Shown here piece after piece: positions 36,121 to 43,982 of a stretch of DNA of 64,000 nt. The notes beneath the pieces were generated by a model. It saw only the letters and a program-made list of their open reading frames with translations, was not told the origin of the DNA and searched no databases. The number at the start of each line of letters is the position of its first letter. Positions within the stretch are counted from its first letter, which is position 1. Position numbers and translations under genes: made by a program. This DNA is from JBCCIM01 sp965263205 (GTDB taxonomy: Bacteria > Bacteroidota > Rhodothermia > Rhodothermales > JAHQVL01), in the NCBI GenBank assembly GCA_965263205.1, contig CBDHHF010000014.1, positions 434,001 through 498,000 of the forward strand. The letters run 5' to 3'.

Positions 36121-36792
36121 ATGGAGCATCTCGACCATACCCCTGCAGACATTATCAGCCTACTCACCCCATTCCTTTCCCCGGAACGCATGGCCCGGCT
36201 TTCGGATGTTGTGCAACAACGCACCCAAACCGTAGTCACCGTAATCGAGGGACTGATTAACCTGGGGAATGTGAGCGCTGTTATGCGAAGCGCCGAAGCA
36301 CTTGGCTTCCACAAATTTCACATCATCGAGGGCGATGCAGCGTTTAAAAACTCAAACCGCACCAGCCAGGGAGCCGACAAATGGCTGGATGTTACCAAAT
36401 GGTCAACCCCGCAAGCCTGTATCCCAGCATTACAAGCCCAGGGGTATAACGTGGTTGCAACCCATCTCGATGAAACAGCGGTAAACATTGACCAGATCGA
36501 CTTCACAAAACCTACGGCCCTGGTTTTTGGCAATGAAGCAGATGGGGTGAGTCCAGAACTCCTGGAACTGGCTGATCAGCGGTGTATCATTCCGATGGCC
36601 GGCTTCGTGCAGAGCTTCAATATATCAGTAGCAGCTGCTGTGGCCCTGTACCATGCGTATCACGATCGCATGAGCCGGCAAGGATTCCATGGCGACCTCG
36701 ACGAAGCAAAACGGGAAGCCCTCCTGGCCTCCTATTGCTACCGCAGCGTGAATCACGCAGATAACATCTTACTCAAAATCCGGGAAGGTTAG
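36121..36792 (+). CDS. TrmH/SpoU-family RNA 2'-O-methyltransferase
   Basis: A 223-aa SPOUT methyltransferase, probably acting on tRNA guanosine 18 ribose (TrmH type). Motif 1 is seen in LINLGNVSAVMRSAEALGF with the catalytic Arg, motif 2 in ALVFGNEADGVSPELL and motif 3 in IPMAGFVQSFNISVAAAVALY, which forms the trefoil knot that binds AdoMet. A C-terminal helical extension with YCYRSVNHAD fits TrmH rather than the larger RlmB. The ATG at 36121 is the first in frame. It appears monocistronic. Confidence 0.9.
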   Translation: MEHLDHTPADIISLLTPFLSPERMARLSDVVQQRTQTVVTVIEGLINLGNVSAVMRSAEALGFHKFHIIEGDAAFKNSNRTSQGADKWLDVTKWSTPQACIPALQAQGYNVVATHLDETAVNIDQIDFTKPTALVFGNEADGVSPELLELADQRCIIPMAGFVQSFNISVAAAVALYHAYHDRMSRQGFHGDLDEAKREALLASYCYRSVNHADNILLKIREG

Positions 36793-36930
36793 CCGCTGAA
36801 ACGCTATATTTGAGAGGTACCGGGCAAATTTAAAAACCCTCGATTATGGCAATTTATTTACCATTTTTGGAGCCATAACCGATACTTGCGCGTAATAACG
36901 AGGCTAATCACTCATATCTGACACAGTTTC

Positions 36931-37811
36931 ATGAAACTGGAACGCATCCAAACCGTCCAGCGCCTGCCCATCCAGATTGAAGAAGCGTGGGACTTTTTCA
37001 CAAGCCCCAAAAACCTCCGGCTAACTACGCCCCACTGGCTTGACCTGCGCTTAAACATGGAGCCACCCGAGTACTTGCATCCGGGTACCATTGTAAGCGC
37101 AACCATCCGGCCATTCCCGGTCATTACAACAGACTGGATTTCTGAATTGACTCACATTCGTCCACCGCAGTTCTACATCACAGAGCAGCGCGTGGGCCCG
37201 TTTAAAATGTGGCATCACGAACATCATTTCAGAGCTATCGACGGCGGCGTAGAAGTAGAAGACATTATCCTGTACGGCATGCGTTATGGCATGGTCGGCT
37301 CCTTCTTCCACAACGTCTTTGTGCGTAAAAAACTGCATGAAGCGTTCTCACACCGCGCGCAAGTACTCGAGCAGCGATTTGGTTCGATTAACAAACCGCG
37401 GCAGCAGGAAGTAGTGAAACAGCCGACCATCGACGACGTCTTCCAACAGCAGCAACAGCGTCGCCAACCACAACAACAGCCTACGTCTCCACTACAACAA
37501 TCACAGCAGCAATCACAGCAACAGCCAAAACGGCATCCATCGCTGCAGCCTCCTCAACAACAGCAGCAACGCCCTCAGCCGCAACAGCCGGCACGAAAAA
37601 TACCAGATCTTAGTCAGCCGCCGGAAAACCAGCCGCGACCGCAACAACCGGCACCGCAACAACCGCAGCGCCGCAGCAACAGCCAACACAGCAACGACCA
37701 GCCCCGGGCAAACCTGGCCAACAGACACGAACCAAACCAGGCGCAAAACCAGGCAAACCGGTACCACAGAAGGTTACGCTGGATGATATTTTCCGGGGTA
37801 CGGAAGATTAG
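36931..37811 (+). pseudogene. SRPBCC-domain protein with a Gln/Pro-rich tail, one frameshift
   Basis: The N-terminal 150 residues are an SRPBCC (START-like) ligand-binding domain: LPIQIEEAWDFFTSPKNL, TTDWISELTH, VGPFKMWHHEHHF, DIILYGMRYG. A tail of more than 100 residues made mainly of Gln and Pro follows, beginning TIDDVFQQQQQ. In one frame the tail runs on to 37896 into an unrelated mobile element. One base missing near 37665-37680 would instead give QQQPTQQRPAPGKPG and end KVTLDDIFRGTED with a TAG at 37809. The shared DDVF/DDIF words at both ends of the tail favour the second reading. The stop codon lies inside the terminal repeat of the adjacent MITE. Confidence 0.72.
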
Positions 37812-37993
37812 GGCGTGTAGACAATCAGCTTGCAAAATGCATAACGGGCCCTTTTTGCCCATATCTGCGTTCCTTTTCGCGCCCAGCCTGTCCTGAACTA
37901 GATTCAGGAATGCGCTGCATCGAACACGAAAAACGCCTTGATCTGTACAAAAATCGTATGCTCTTTTCCCTGCTCATTGTCTACACGCCCTAA
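37808..37993. mobile_element. MITE-like element, copy A (186 bp)
   Basis: Bounded by perfect 18-bp inverted ends TTAGGGCGTGTAGACAAT and ATTGTCTACACGCCCTAA, with a TA dinucleotide at each outer edge. There is no coding capacity. It fills the whole gap between the SRPBCC gene, whose stop TAG lies in the left end, and the aminotransferase gene, whose ATG uses the last A of the right end. A 74-bp internally deleted copy is at 58450-58523. Confidence 0.88.
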
Positions 37994-39183
37994 TGACTTC
38001 TGCATCTTCCCGTAATTTCAGCCAACATGTTGCCTGGACAAGCGATGCGCCGCTTGGACTGGAAGTAGACTTTGCCGAAGGCAGCTTTATTTATTTGAAA
38101 GATGGCCGGCGCATCATCGACTTAATCAGCGGTATTGCCGTCTCCTCGCTTGGCCATCGCCACCCCGACGTTGTTGCCGCTATTCATGAGCAAGTTGACC
38201 GGCACCTCCACGTGATGGTGTATGGTGAATTTGTACAAGAGGCCCAGGCTGATTTTGCCGCCCTGCTTGCTGCCCAATTACCACCGGCATTACAAGTGGC
38301 GTATTTCACCATGTCGGGCACCGAAGCCAATGAAGGGGCACTCAAATTAGCCAAGAAATATACTGGCCGTACGAAGATGGTCGCCTTTGAGCGCTCGTAT
38401 CACGGCGACACCCACGGGTCGTTGTCCGTCACGGGCCGGCATGTCTACCAGGATCCGTTTCGCCCGCTGCTTCCCGAGGTCACGTTCCTGCCCTTTGGCG
38501 AAATCGAGGTGCTGAATGCAATCGATGACGCTACCGCTTGCGTAATCACCGAACCCATCCAGGGAGAAGGCGGCATTCGCGTGCCTTCCGATGCGTGGAT
38601 GCAGGCACTTCGGCAGCGGTGCAACGATACAGGCGCCTTGCTCATCTTTGACGAAATCCAGACCGGTTTTGGGCGCACCGGGTCGTTGTTTGCTTTTGAA
38701 GGCTTTGGGGTAGTGCCCGATATTATCACGCTCGCAAAAGCCATGGCCGGCGGTATGCCACTGGGCGTGTTTATCTCAAGCGCAGCGATCATGCAGGCAT
38801 TTCGTAACAATCCGCCCTTGAGCCACGTGACTACATTTGGCGGTCATCCGGTGTCTTGTGCAGCAGCGAAGGCAAGTTTGAAGGCCTTGCTTAACCAAAA
38901 CCTTACAGAACGGGCCCATAAAATAGGCCAGCATATACGCAACAAACTGGTTCATAGACAGATTAAAGAGGTACGCGGCAGAGGCGCCATGCTGGGCATG
39001 GAGCTCATAAATGCCGAGGTGACTGCGGCCATGGTTGCGTATTGCCTTGAAAAAGGTGTACTGCTTGGCTGGACCCTCCATGCTAACGCACTTGTGCGGA
39101 TTGCACCACCACTTACGATCCCATTTGACGTGCTCGACGAAGCACTCACCATCATGTGTGACGCGCTCGATCAAACCTTGTAG
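37993..39183 (+). CDS. Class III PLP aminotransferase (ArgD/acetylornithine type)
   Basis: A 396-aa fold-type I aminotransferase. It shows SGIAVSSLGHRHPDV, YFTMSGTEANEGALKLAKKYTGR, the cofactor Asp in LIFDEIQTGFGRTG, the Schiff-base Lys249 in TLAKAMAGGMPLG and a THANALVRIAPPL end. Length and motifs fit acetylornithine or succinylornithine aminotransferases, but the class also includes 4-aminobutyrate and diaminobutyrate enzymes, and no arg genes are nearby, so the substrate stays open. The ATG at 37993 overlaps the last base of the MITE, so the element must supply or at least transmit the promoter and leader. Confidence 0.88.
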   Translation: MTSASSRNFSQHVAWTSDAPLGLEVDFAEGSFIYLKDGRRIIDLISGIAVSSLGHRHPDVVAAIHEQVDRHLHVMVYGEFVQEAQADFAALLAAQLPPALQVAYFTMSGTEANEGALKLAKKYTGRTKMVAFERSYHGDTHGSLSVTGRHVYQDPFRPLLPEVTFLPFGEIEVLNAIDDATACVITEPIQGEGGIRVPSDAWMQALRQRCNDTGALLIFDEIQTGFGRTGSLFAFEGFGVVPDIITLAKAMAGGMPLGVFISSAAIMQAFRNNPPLSHVTTFGGHPVSCAAAKASLKALLNQNLTERAHKIGQHIRNKLVHRQIKEVRGRGAMLGMELINAEVTAAMVAYCLEKGVLLGWTLHANALVRIAPPLTIPFDVLDEALTIMCDALDQTL

Positions 39184-39238
39184 CGCAGCACTGCGTCAGC
39201 AATTTTAAGAGTATTTATAGTTCAATCTTTGTGGAACC

Positions 39239-40594
39239 ATGCATCTATTAAACGTGCATCTATTCAGCCAGCAAACCCGCAACACATTGTACCCGCTTGT
39301 ATTAGGACTGGTCATGTTGCTGATTGCCGGCTGCGCCTCTTCAGGCAAGCTCCTCGAAAAGGCAACAGAAGCTGAAGAACAAGGGCAGTACAAGCGTGCA
39401 GCTGCCTACTACATTGGTGTACTCGAAAAAGAATCCGACTGGGATGACCTGCGCGATGACCTGATGCGCGTCGGTACCATTGCCGTGGACAACCTGCTTG
39501 AAGAAGCCAACGCGCAGGAAGAAACGGGTGAATACGACGATGCCATTACAACTCTTAACGAACTCGACGATATCAAAGCTGATGCGATGGGCGTAGGCGT
39601 CACCCTCTCGGTGCCTGCTGATTATGAAGAATACAAAGAACGCTTGAGCGAGGCTGCCATCATTTCGCTCATCAGAAAAGGCGAGCGGGCTGAAGAAGAG
39701 GGAGAATGGGAAGATGCCATTGAGATTTATGCGTTGGTAACAAAAAAATATACGTTGACGGTCGACCAGGAAGAAGAGATGCTGCTTTCTCAGGCCCGCG
39801 TCTTTGGCAAGTGGGCCGAACAAGACATTGAGCAAGGGCGCTACCGTCGCGGCTTTGACCGCGCAGCAGACGCCATTGGCGTGCTTGGCGAAGATCATCC
39901 ACGCGCCGGCGCTGCCTTTGACCTGCAAGATCGCGCGATCGACGAAGGCACACGGTTTGTCGCCTTCTTGCCGATCTGGCAAACCAATGACGTGAGCGAT
40001 GCCGCGCCTAGCGGCTTAATCGAAGAAATTGACGACCTGCTGCAGTACGACTATTGGGCCCAGCCGCCTCTCTTTATCGAACCGGCTGATCCAACCCAGC
40101 TCCGACGCGAACTACGCCGGCTCCGCTACGACGACCGGCTTATTACGCGCTCAGAAGCTTCCAACATCGGTAATGTGGTTGAAGCTGACTATGTCGTTCT
40201 AACACAGGCTGTGCTTTTCAAGTTTGAAGAGCGCCGGATGCGCGAGAAAACGAAGAAAACAAAAACCAACGGCCGCAACAGCCAGGACACCACCTACATC
40301 GAACAGAGCTTTACGGGCCAGTTGGAAGCGGAAATAGAGTACCGTATCATCGAGGTAGAAACGCGACGCGAGGTTGCTGACGGCACCGTATCCGCTTCCT
40401 CTTCATCTAAAATGAAACGTGGCGTGTACACGGGCGACTACCGTGACCTTGACCTCTCCCGCAGCGAACGCAAACTTTTTGACGAAGAAGAAATCGACCT
40501 TGCTTTGAAAGAATTGGAAGATGATGTGATTGACGATATCACGCCGGCCCTCGCGGACGAAGTCTTCAAAGAAATACTGGAGCGAATCGACTAG
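39239..40594 (+). CDS. Hypothetical lipoprotein with TPR-like helical repeats
   Basis: A 451-aa lipoprotein (lipobox LIAGC, Cys32). Acidic helical repeats of TPR character fill residues 35-215: KATEAEEQGQYKRAAAYYIG, ANAQEETGEYDDAITTLNEL, GERAEEEGEWEDAIEIYALV. The C-terminal half is a mixed domain with a Lys-rich loop (REKTKKTKTN) and YIEQSFTGQLEAEIEYRI. It resembles uncharacterised outer-membrane-linked proteins of this lineage. It is followed by a small membrane protein after 4 bp, suggesting an operon. The function is unknown; a scaffold role is plausible from the repeats. Confidence 0.75.
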   Translation: MHLLNVHLFSQQTRNTLYPLVLGLVMLLIAGCASSGKLLEKATEAEEQGQYKRAAAYYIGVLEKESDWDDLRDDLMRVGTIAVDNLLEEANAQEETGEYDDAITTLNELDDIKADAMGVGVTLSVPADYEEYKERLSEAAIISLIRKGERAEEEGEWEDAIEIYALVTKKYTLTVDQEEEMLLSQARVFGKWAEQDIEQGRYRRGFDRAADAIGVLGEDHPRAGAAFDLQDRAIDEGTRFVAFLPIWQTNDVSDAAPSGLIEEIDDLLQYDYWAQPPLFIEPADPTQLRRELRRLRYDDRLITRSEASNIGNVVEADYVVLTQAVLFKFEERRMREKTKKTKTNGRNSQDTTYIEQSFTGQLEAEIEYRIIEVETRREVADGTVSASSSSKMKRGVYTGDYRDLDLSRSERKLFDEEEIDLALKELEDDVIDDITPALADEVFKEILERID

Positions 40595-40598
40595 CGAG

Positions 40599-40922
40599 AT
40601 GGGTTGGTTAAAAAACGCGTTTATTGACATTGCCGTCACCGTACTCATTGTACTGGTAACGGCTAATGCCTTGCCCGAATGGGCCGACTGGATCGTCCTC
40701 GTCTACACACCGTTTATTCTTGCACTCAAAGCCGTCACCTTTTTTGGTGGCATCCAGATGAAGCAGGCTAAAGGCGACGATGCACCACCTGTGTGGTTTT
40801 TTCATGCACTGTATGCCATCAACGTAGCCGCCTTGCTTTATGCTGCCTGGTGGATTGTTGGTGGCCAATGGGTGCTCATCTGGCTCCTCTCTTTTCTTAT
40901 CGACAAGCCCGCTGCAAAGTAG
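40599..40922 (+). CDS. Small integral membrane protein
   Basis: A 107-aa protein from the ATG at 40599, four bases after the lipoprotein stop. Three or four hydrophobic helices (residues 5-22, 28-50, 65-84, 86-101), with a short loop MKQAKGDDAPP in the middle. No motif that identifies a family. The spacing suggests translational coupling with the TPR-like lipoprotein; the NFACT-type gene follows 21 bp later. Confidence 0.75.
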   Translation: MGWLKNAFIDIAVTVLIVLVTANALPEWADWIVLVYTPFILALKAVTFFGGIQMKQAKGDDAPPVWFFHALYAINVAALLYAAWWIVGGQWVLIWLLSFLIDKPAAK

Positions 40923-40943
40923 GGCAGATGTTACAAGCCGGCC

Positions 40944-42587
40944 ATGGTCACCAATTATTTCACGCTGAAGGCGCTTGCTGATACCTGGGCAGCGGAAATG
41001 ACGGGGTGCATTGTCGGCGATGTCTATTCCCAGTCGCGGGATGAACTGACCATTGCACTGGCCTCGCCCGCTACAACCTGGATGCTACGTGCGTCTACCC
41101 ATCCATCGTTGCAATTTATATTCAGGAGTGCCGGCTACAACAAAGCCCGTCGCAACGTAGCTACCCTTTTTCCGGATGCCATAGACAAAACCGTCCAGGC
41201 CATCCGATTGGCTGAACGAGATCGCGTACTCTATATAGACCTGGAAGACCAATCATCGCTCCAGTTCATTTTGTTTGGTCCGCGCGCAAACGTGCTCTAC
41301 GTTCGGGCAGACGGCATGGTACAAGATGCGTTTCAGCGCAAAGAACAGTTAATTGACACAGCCGCCCCACCCTCACGACCAGCACCTGTTGTCGACACGT
41401 TCGATGCGTTTCTTGCACGTTGGCATGCAGACAAAAAAACCACAACTCGGGCTGTCAACGCTGCGTTTCCGTTTTTTAATGCAGATCTGGCAAAGGAAGT
41501 TGTACACCGCGCTGGTGCAATGCCGGCAAAGCCAGCCGATGTGGATGCCGAAGGAAAAAAGCTGCTATTTAACACGGCAATAGCCTTGTCTCAGGATTTG
41601 CAATCACCGCAGCCGCGCATCTACTGGCAGGGAAAACGCGCCGTACAATTTTCCCTTATTCCACTCTACCAACCCGACACACGGGAGGAGACATTTGAAA
41701 CGGTCGATAAAGCGGTAACCATCTACGTACGGCGCCGGCTGGGCCAACGCGCGTTTGATACAGTATATCTGCCACTCGAAAAAGCACTCAAAGCAGCACA
41801 CAAAAGCCACGCTGCACGGCTGGAAACCATGCTCAATTCGCTGAGCGAGGGAAGCCGTGCAGACAAATACGAGCGCTGGGGGCACCTGCTCATGGCCTCT
41901 CAGGCCGATGTACCCACACAAACAGAGCAGGTTGAGCTTCCCGACCTTTTTGCTGACAATGAGATGGTGACCATTCCCATGGATCCCGTACTCACACCCG
42001 TTGAAAATGCCCAGCGGTACTATCAAAAAGCACGCAAAACACGGCAAGCACGGGTACATGCAGAAGAGCGGCTTGCGGTAACCGAGCAACGCCAATTGGA
42101 AGCCGAAGAACTTCTCACACTGCTACAACAACAAGAGACCCGGGCAGATGTAGAGAAGTTTGAAAAAGCACAGAAGGACAAATTGGCTATTTTTCTGGGC
42201 CATCAAACAGCATCGCAACCGCAGGTACCTTTTCGTCGATTTATGCTACCAGCCGGCTATGAGGTATGGGTGGGCAAAAATGCGAAGCAGAATGATGCGT
42301 TGACATTTCAGCACGCGCGCAAATTCGACTTTTGGTTGCATGCGCGGGGTGTCCCGGGATCACATGCTGTATTGCGCCGACCAGGGCGTACAGCTGAACC
42401 TGCAAAACATATACTGGAAACGGCAGCCGGCATTGCCGCCTACTTCAGCAAAGCACGCGGCAGCGAATTGGTACCGGTGATCATCACAGAGCGGAAATTT
42501 GTCCGTAAACCTAGAGGTGCCGCGCCTGGTGCTGTAGTCGTTGAAAAGGAGCAAGTGTTGCTGGTCGAACCCGTATTACCCGATTAG
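40944..42587 (+). CDS. NFACT-family protein (RqcH/FbpA-like)
   Basis: A 547-aa protein with an N-terminal NFACT-N (fibronectin-binding A-type) domain, beginning YFTLKALADTWAAEMTGC, a central helical coiled-coil region (residues 340-420, rich in Arg/Glu/Gln) and a C-terminal NFACT-R (DUF814) domain with VWVGKNAKQNDALTF, DFWLHARGVPGSH and VEKEQVLLVEP. In characterised members (RqcH/Rqc2) it binds obstructed 50S subunits and recruits tRNA-Ala to add alanine tails. The N-terminal domain is rather diverged. It is the last gene of the lipoprotein run. Confidence 0.85.
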   Translation: MVTNYFTLKALADTWAAEMTGCIVGDVYSQSRDELTIALASPATTWMLRASTHPSLQFIFRSAGYNKARRNVATLFPDAIDKTVQAIRLAERDRVLYIDLEDQSSLQFILFGPRANVLYVRADGMVQDAFQRKEQLIDTAAPPSRPAPVVDTFDAFLARWHADKKTTTRAVNAAFPFFNADLAKEVVHRAGAMPAKPADVDAEGKKLLFNTAIALSQDLQSPQPRIYWQGKRAVQFSLIPLYQPDTREETFETVDKAVTIYVRRRLGQRAFDTVYLPLEKALKAAHKSHAARLETMLNSLSEGSRADKYERWGHLLMASQADVPTQTEQVELPDLFADNEMVTIPMDPVLTPVENAQRYYQKARKTRQARVHAEERLAVTEQRQLEAEELLTLLQQQETRADVEKFEKAQKDKLAIFLGHQTASQPQVPFRRFMLPAGYEVWVGKNAKQNDALTFQHARKFDFWLHARGVPGSHAVLRRPGRTAEPAKHILETAAGIAAYFSKARGSELVPVIITERKFVRKPRGAAPGAVVVEKEQVLLVEPVLPD

Positions 42588-42891
42588 TACCTCCGGAACA
42601 ATACACCGGAAATCCATTTAATTTGCCCAAATCATCACAGTAATTTCCTCTCGCAGCAAAGCCCGATGTAACGATATAAGTTCGGCTGTTGCTTCTATAT
42701 ATTTCGATCGAAGTCCATTGCACACGCCCGGGTGCGGTATTAATTCAGAAATAACGATTGTTTGCATCCGGCACAGTGTAAATGGGACACATAACGCAGC
42801 GCTATTCGAATAGCGCACAAAGAACCCCTTCAGGCAAGCCAGCCGACGAATCAGGCCCTATTTATAAACGAATAAAGCATTATTAATAATC
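42588..42891. other. Spacer upstream of uppP
   Basis: About 300 bp without a gene, A/T-rich next to uppP (ATTTATAAACGAATAAAGC). The notable element is the 18-bp palindrome at 42799-42816. Confidence 0.4.
42799..42816. promoter_or_regulatory. Perfect 18-bp palindrome, candidate operator
   Basis: GCGCTATTCGAATAGCGC is fully self-complementary and sits about 75 bp upstream of the uppP ATG. A dimeric regulator could bind it, or it could form a small hairpin; no regulator gene is adjacent. Confidence 0.35.
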
Positions 42892-43710
42892 ATGAATTGG
42901 TGGGAAGCGGCGCTGTTAGGATTGATCCAGGGATTAACCGAGTTTTTACCTATTTCCTCTTCAGGCCATTTGGTGCTGGGTAAGTATCTGTTAGGCCTCA
43001 CAGATGCAGCAGCAGATAATGTGACATTTGAAGTATTTGTCCACTTTGGGACAGCCCTCAGTATTCTGACGGTCTACAAAGACCGCATCATGAAAATCAT
43101 CACGGGCACGTTGGGCGCGATTGCAAAGCCTGGTCAAATCACACAATCGTACCGCGAAAACGATGCATTCAGAACAGCACTTTACATTCTGATTACGCTC
43201 ATTCCAACTGGCATAACCTACGTTTTCCTCAAAGATTTTTTTGAAGCAAAGTTTAATGACCCACGATTTGTTTGCGGGATGTTGTTCGTAACAGGAACGC
43301 TCTTGCTACTTACCTTGTTAAGGAAAAATCCAACGGGTAAAATGACCGCGCTCAGGGCCCTGGTCACAGGCATAGCGCAGTCAGCAGCAATGATCCCCGG
43401 AATATCGAGATCCGGCTCAACCATCTGCGCTGCATTATACCAGAATGTCTCCCCACAGCGGGCGGCAGATTTTTCTTTTCTGATGTTGTTACCCGTTGTA
43501 CTTGGTGCAACCCTGATCCAGGGACTTGAAATTCTGGAACACGGGTTTACGCTGGGATGGGTACCACTGGTTATTGGGACCGTTGTAGCTTATGTATCAG
43601 GCATCATCGCCATCAAAGTGATGCTCGATTTTGTACGGCGCGGTAATCTGCAGTATTTTGCCTATTACTGCTTTGCAGCCGGCGCACTCGGCTTGTGGTT
43701 GATCCCATAA
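42892..43710 (+). CDS. uppP: Undecaprenyl-diphosphate phosphatase
   Basis: Integral membrane phosphatase (BacA/UppP) that recycles undecaprenyl pyrophosphate for peptidoglycan and polysaccharide synthesis. 272 aa, with the family signature GLIQGLTEFLPISSSGHL at residues 10-27, the second signature ISRSGSTICAALYQ in the middle and about eight membrane helices. Length and motifs are normal. The stop codon lies within the first unit of an 18-bp tandem repeat, so the last five residues (LWLIP) are encoded by the repeat unit. Confidence 0.95.
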   Translation: MNWWEAALLGLIQGLTEFLPISSSGHLVLGKYLLGLTDAAADNVTFEVFVHFGTALSILTVYKDRIMKIITGTLGAIAKPGQITQSYRENDAFRTALYILITLIPTGITYVFLKDFFEAKFNDPRFVCGMLFVTGTLLLLTLLRKNPTGKMTALRALVTGIAQSAAMIPGISRSGSTICAALYQNVSPQRAADFSFLMLLPVVLGATLIQGLEILEHGFTLGWVPLVIGTVVAYVSGIIAIKVMLDFVRRGNLQYFAYYCFAAGALGLWLIP

Positions 43711-43746
43711 TTGTGGTTGATTCCATAATTGTGGTTGATTCCATAA
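43693..43746. repeat. Three tandem 18-bp units across the uppP stop
   Basis: TTGTGGTTGATCCCATAA followed by two copies of TTGTGGTTGATTCCATAA, head to tail. The first unit is the end of the uppP coding region with its TAA; each further unit repeats the same codons and stop. Confidence 0.9.
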
Positions 43747-43982
43747 TCAAACAAAAAAGCTGCATTTACCTGATGCGCCTAATTGATAAATACAATATAT
43801 TTGCTGGCTCGATTCATTATTTATACTAACTCACAGACTGGCTTGCCCCGGTAACTCCCGACTGCATATTCATCCTCACGCTCTGTGGGTGATGCCCTCG
43901 ATTTTAGATTATCTCAGCCAATCCGATAAGAGGGTTGGTCCCATTTGTGCAAGCCCCTCTCGCTAACTGTCAAAAAATTCTC

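Noticed and set aside
37812..37896. C-terminal extension of the SRPBCC frame into the MITE
   Set aside because: It translates mobile-element DNA; the alternative frame ends naturally at 37811 with a motif like the one opening the tail.
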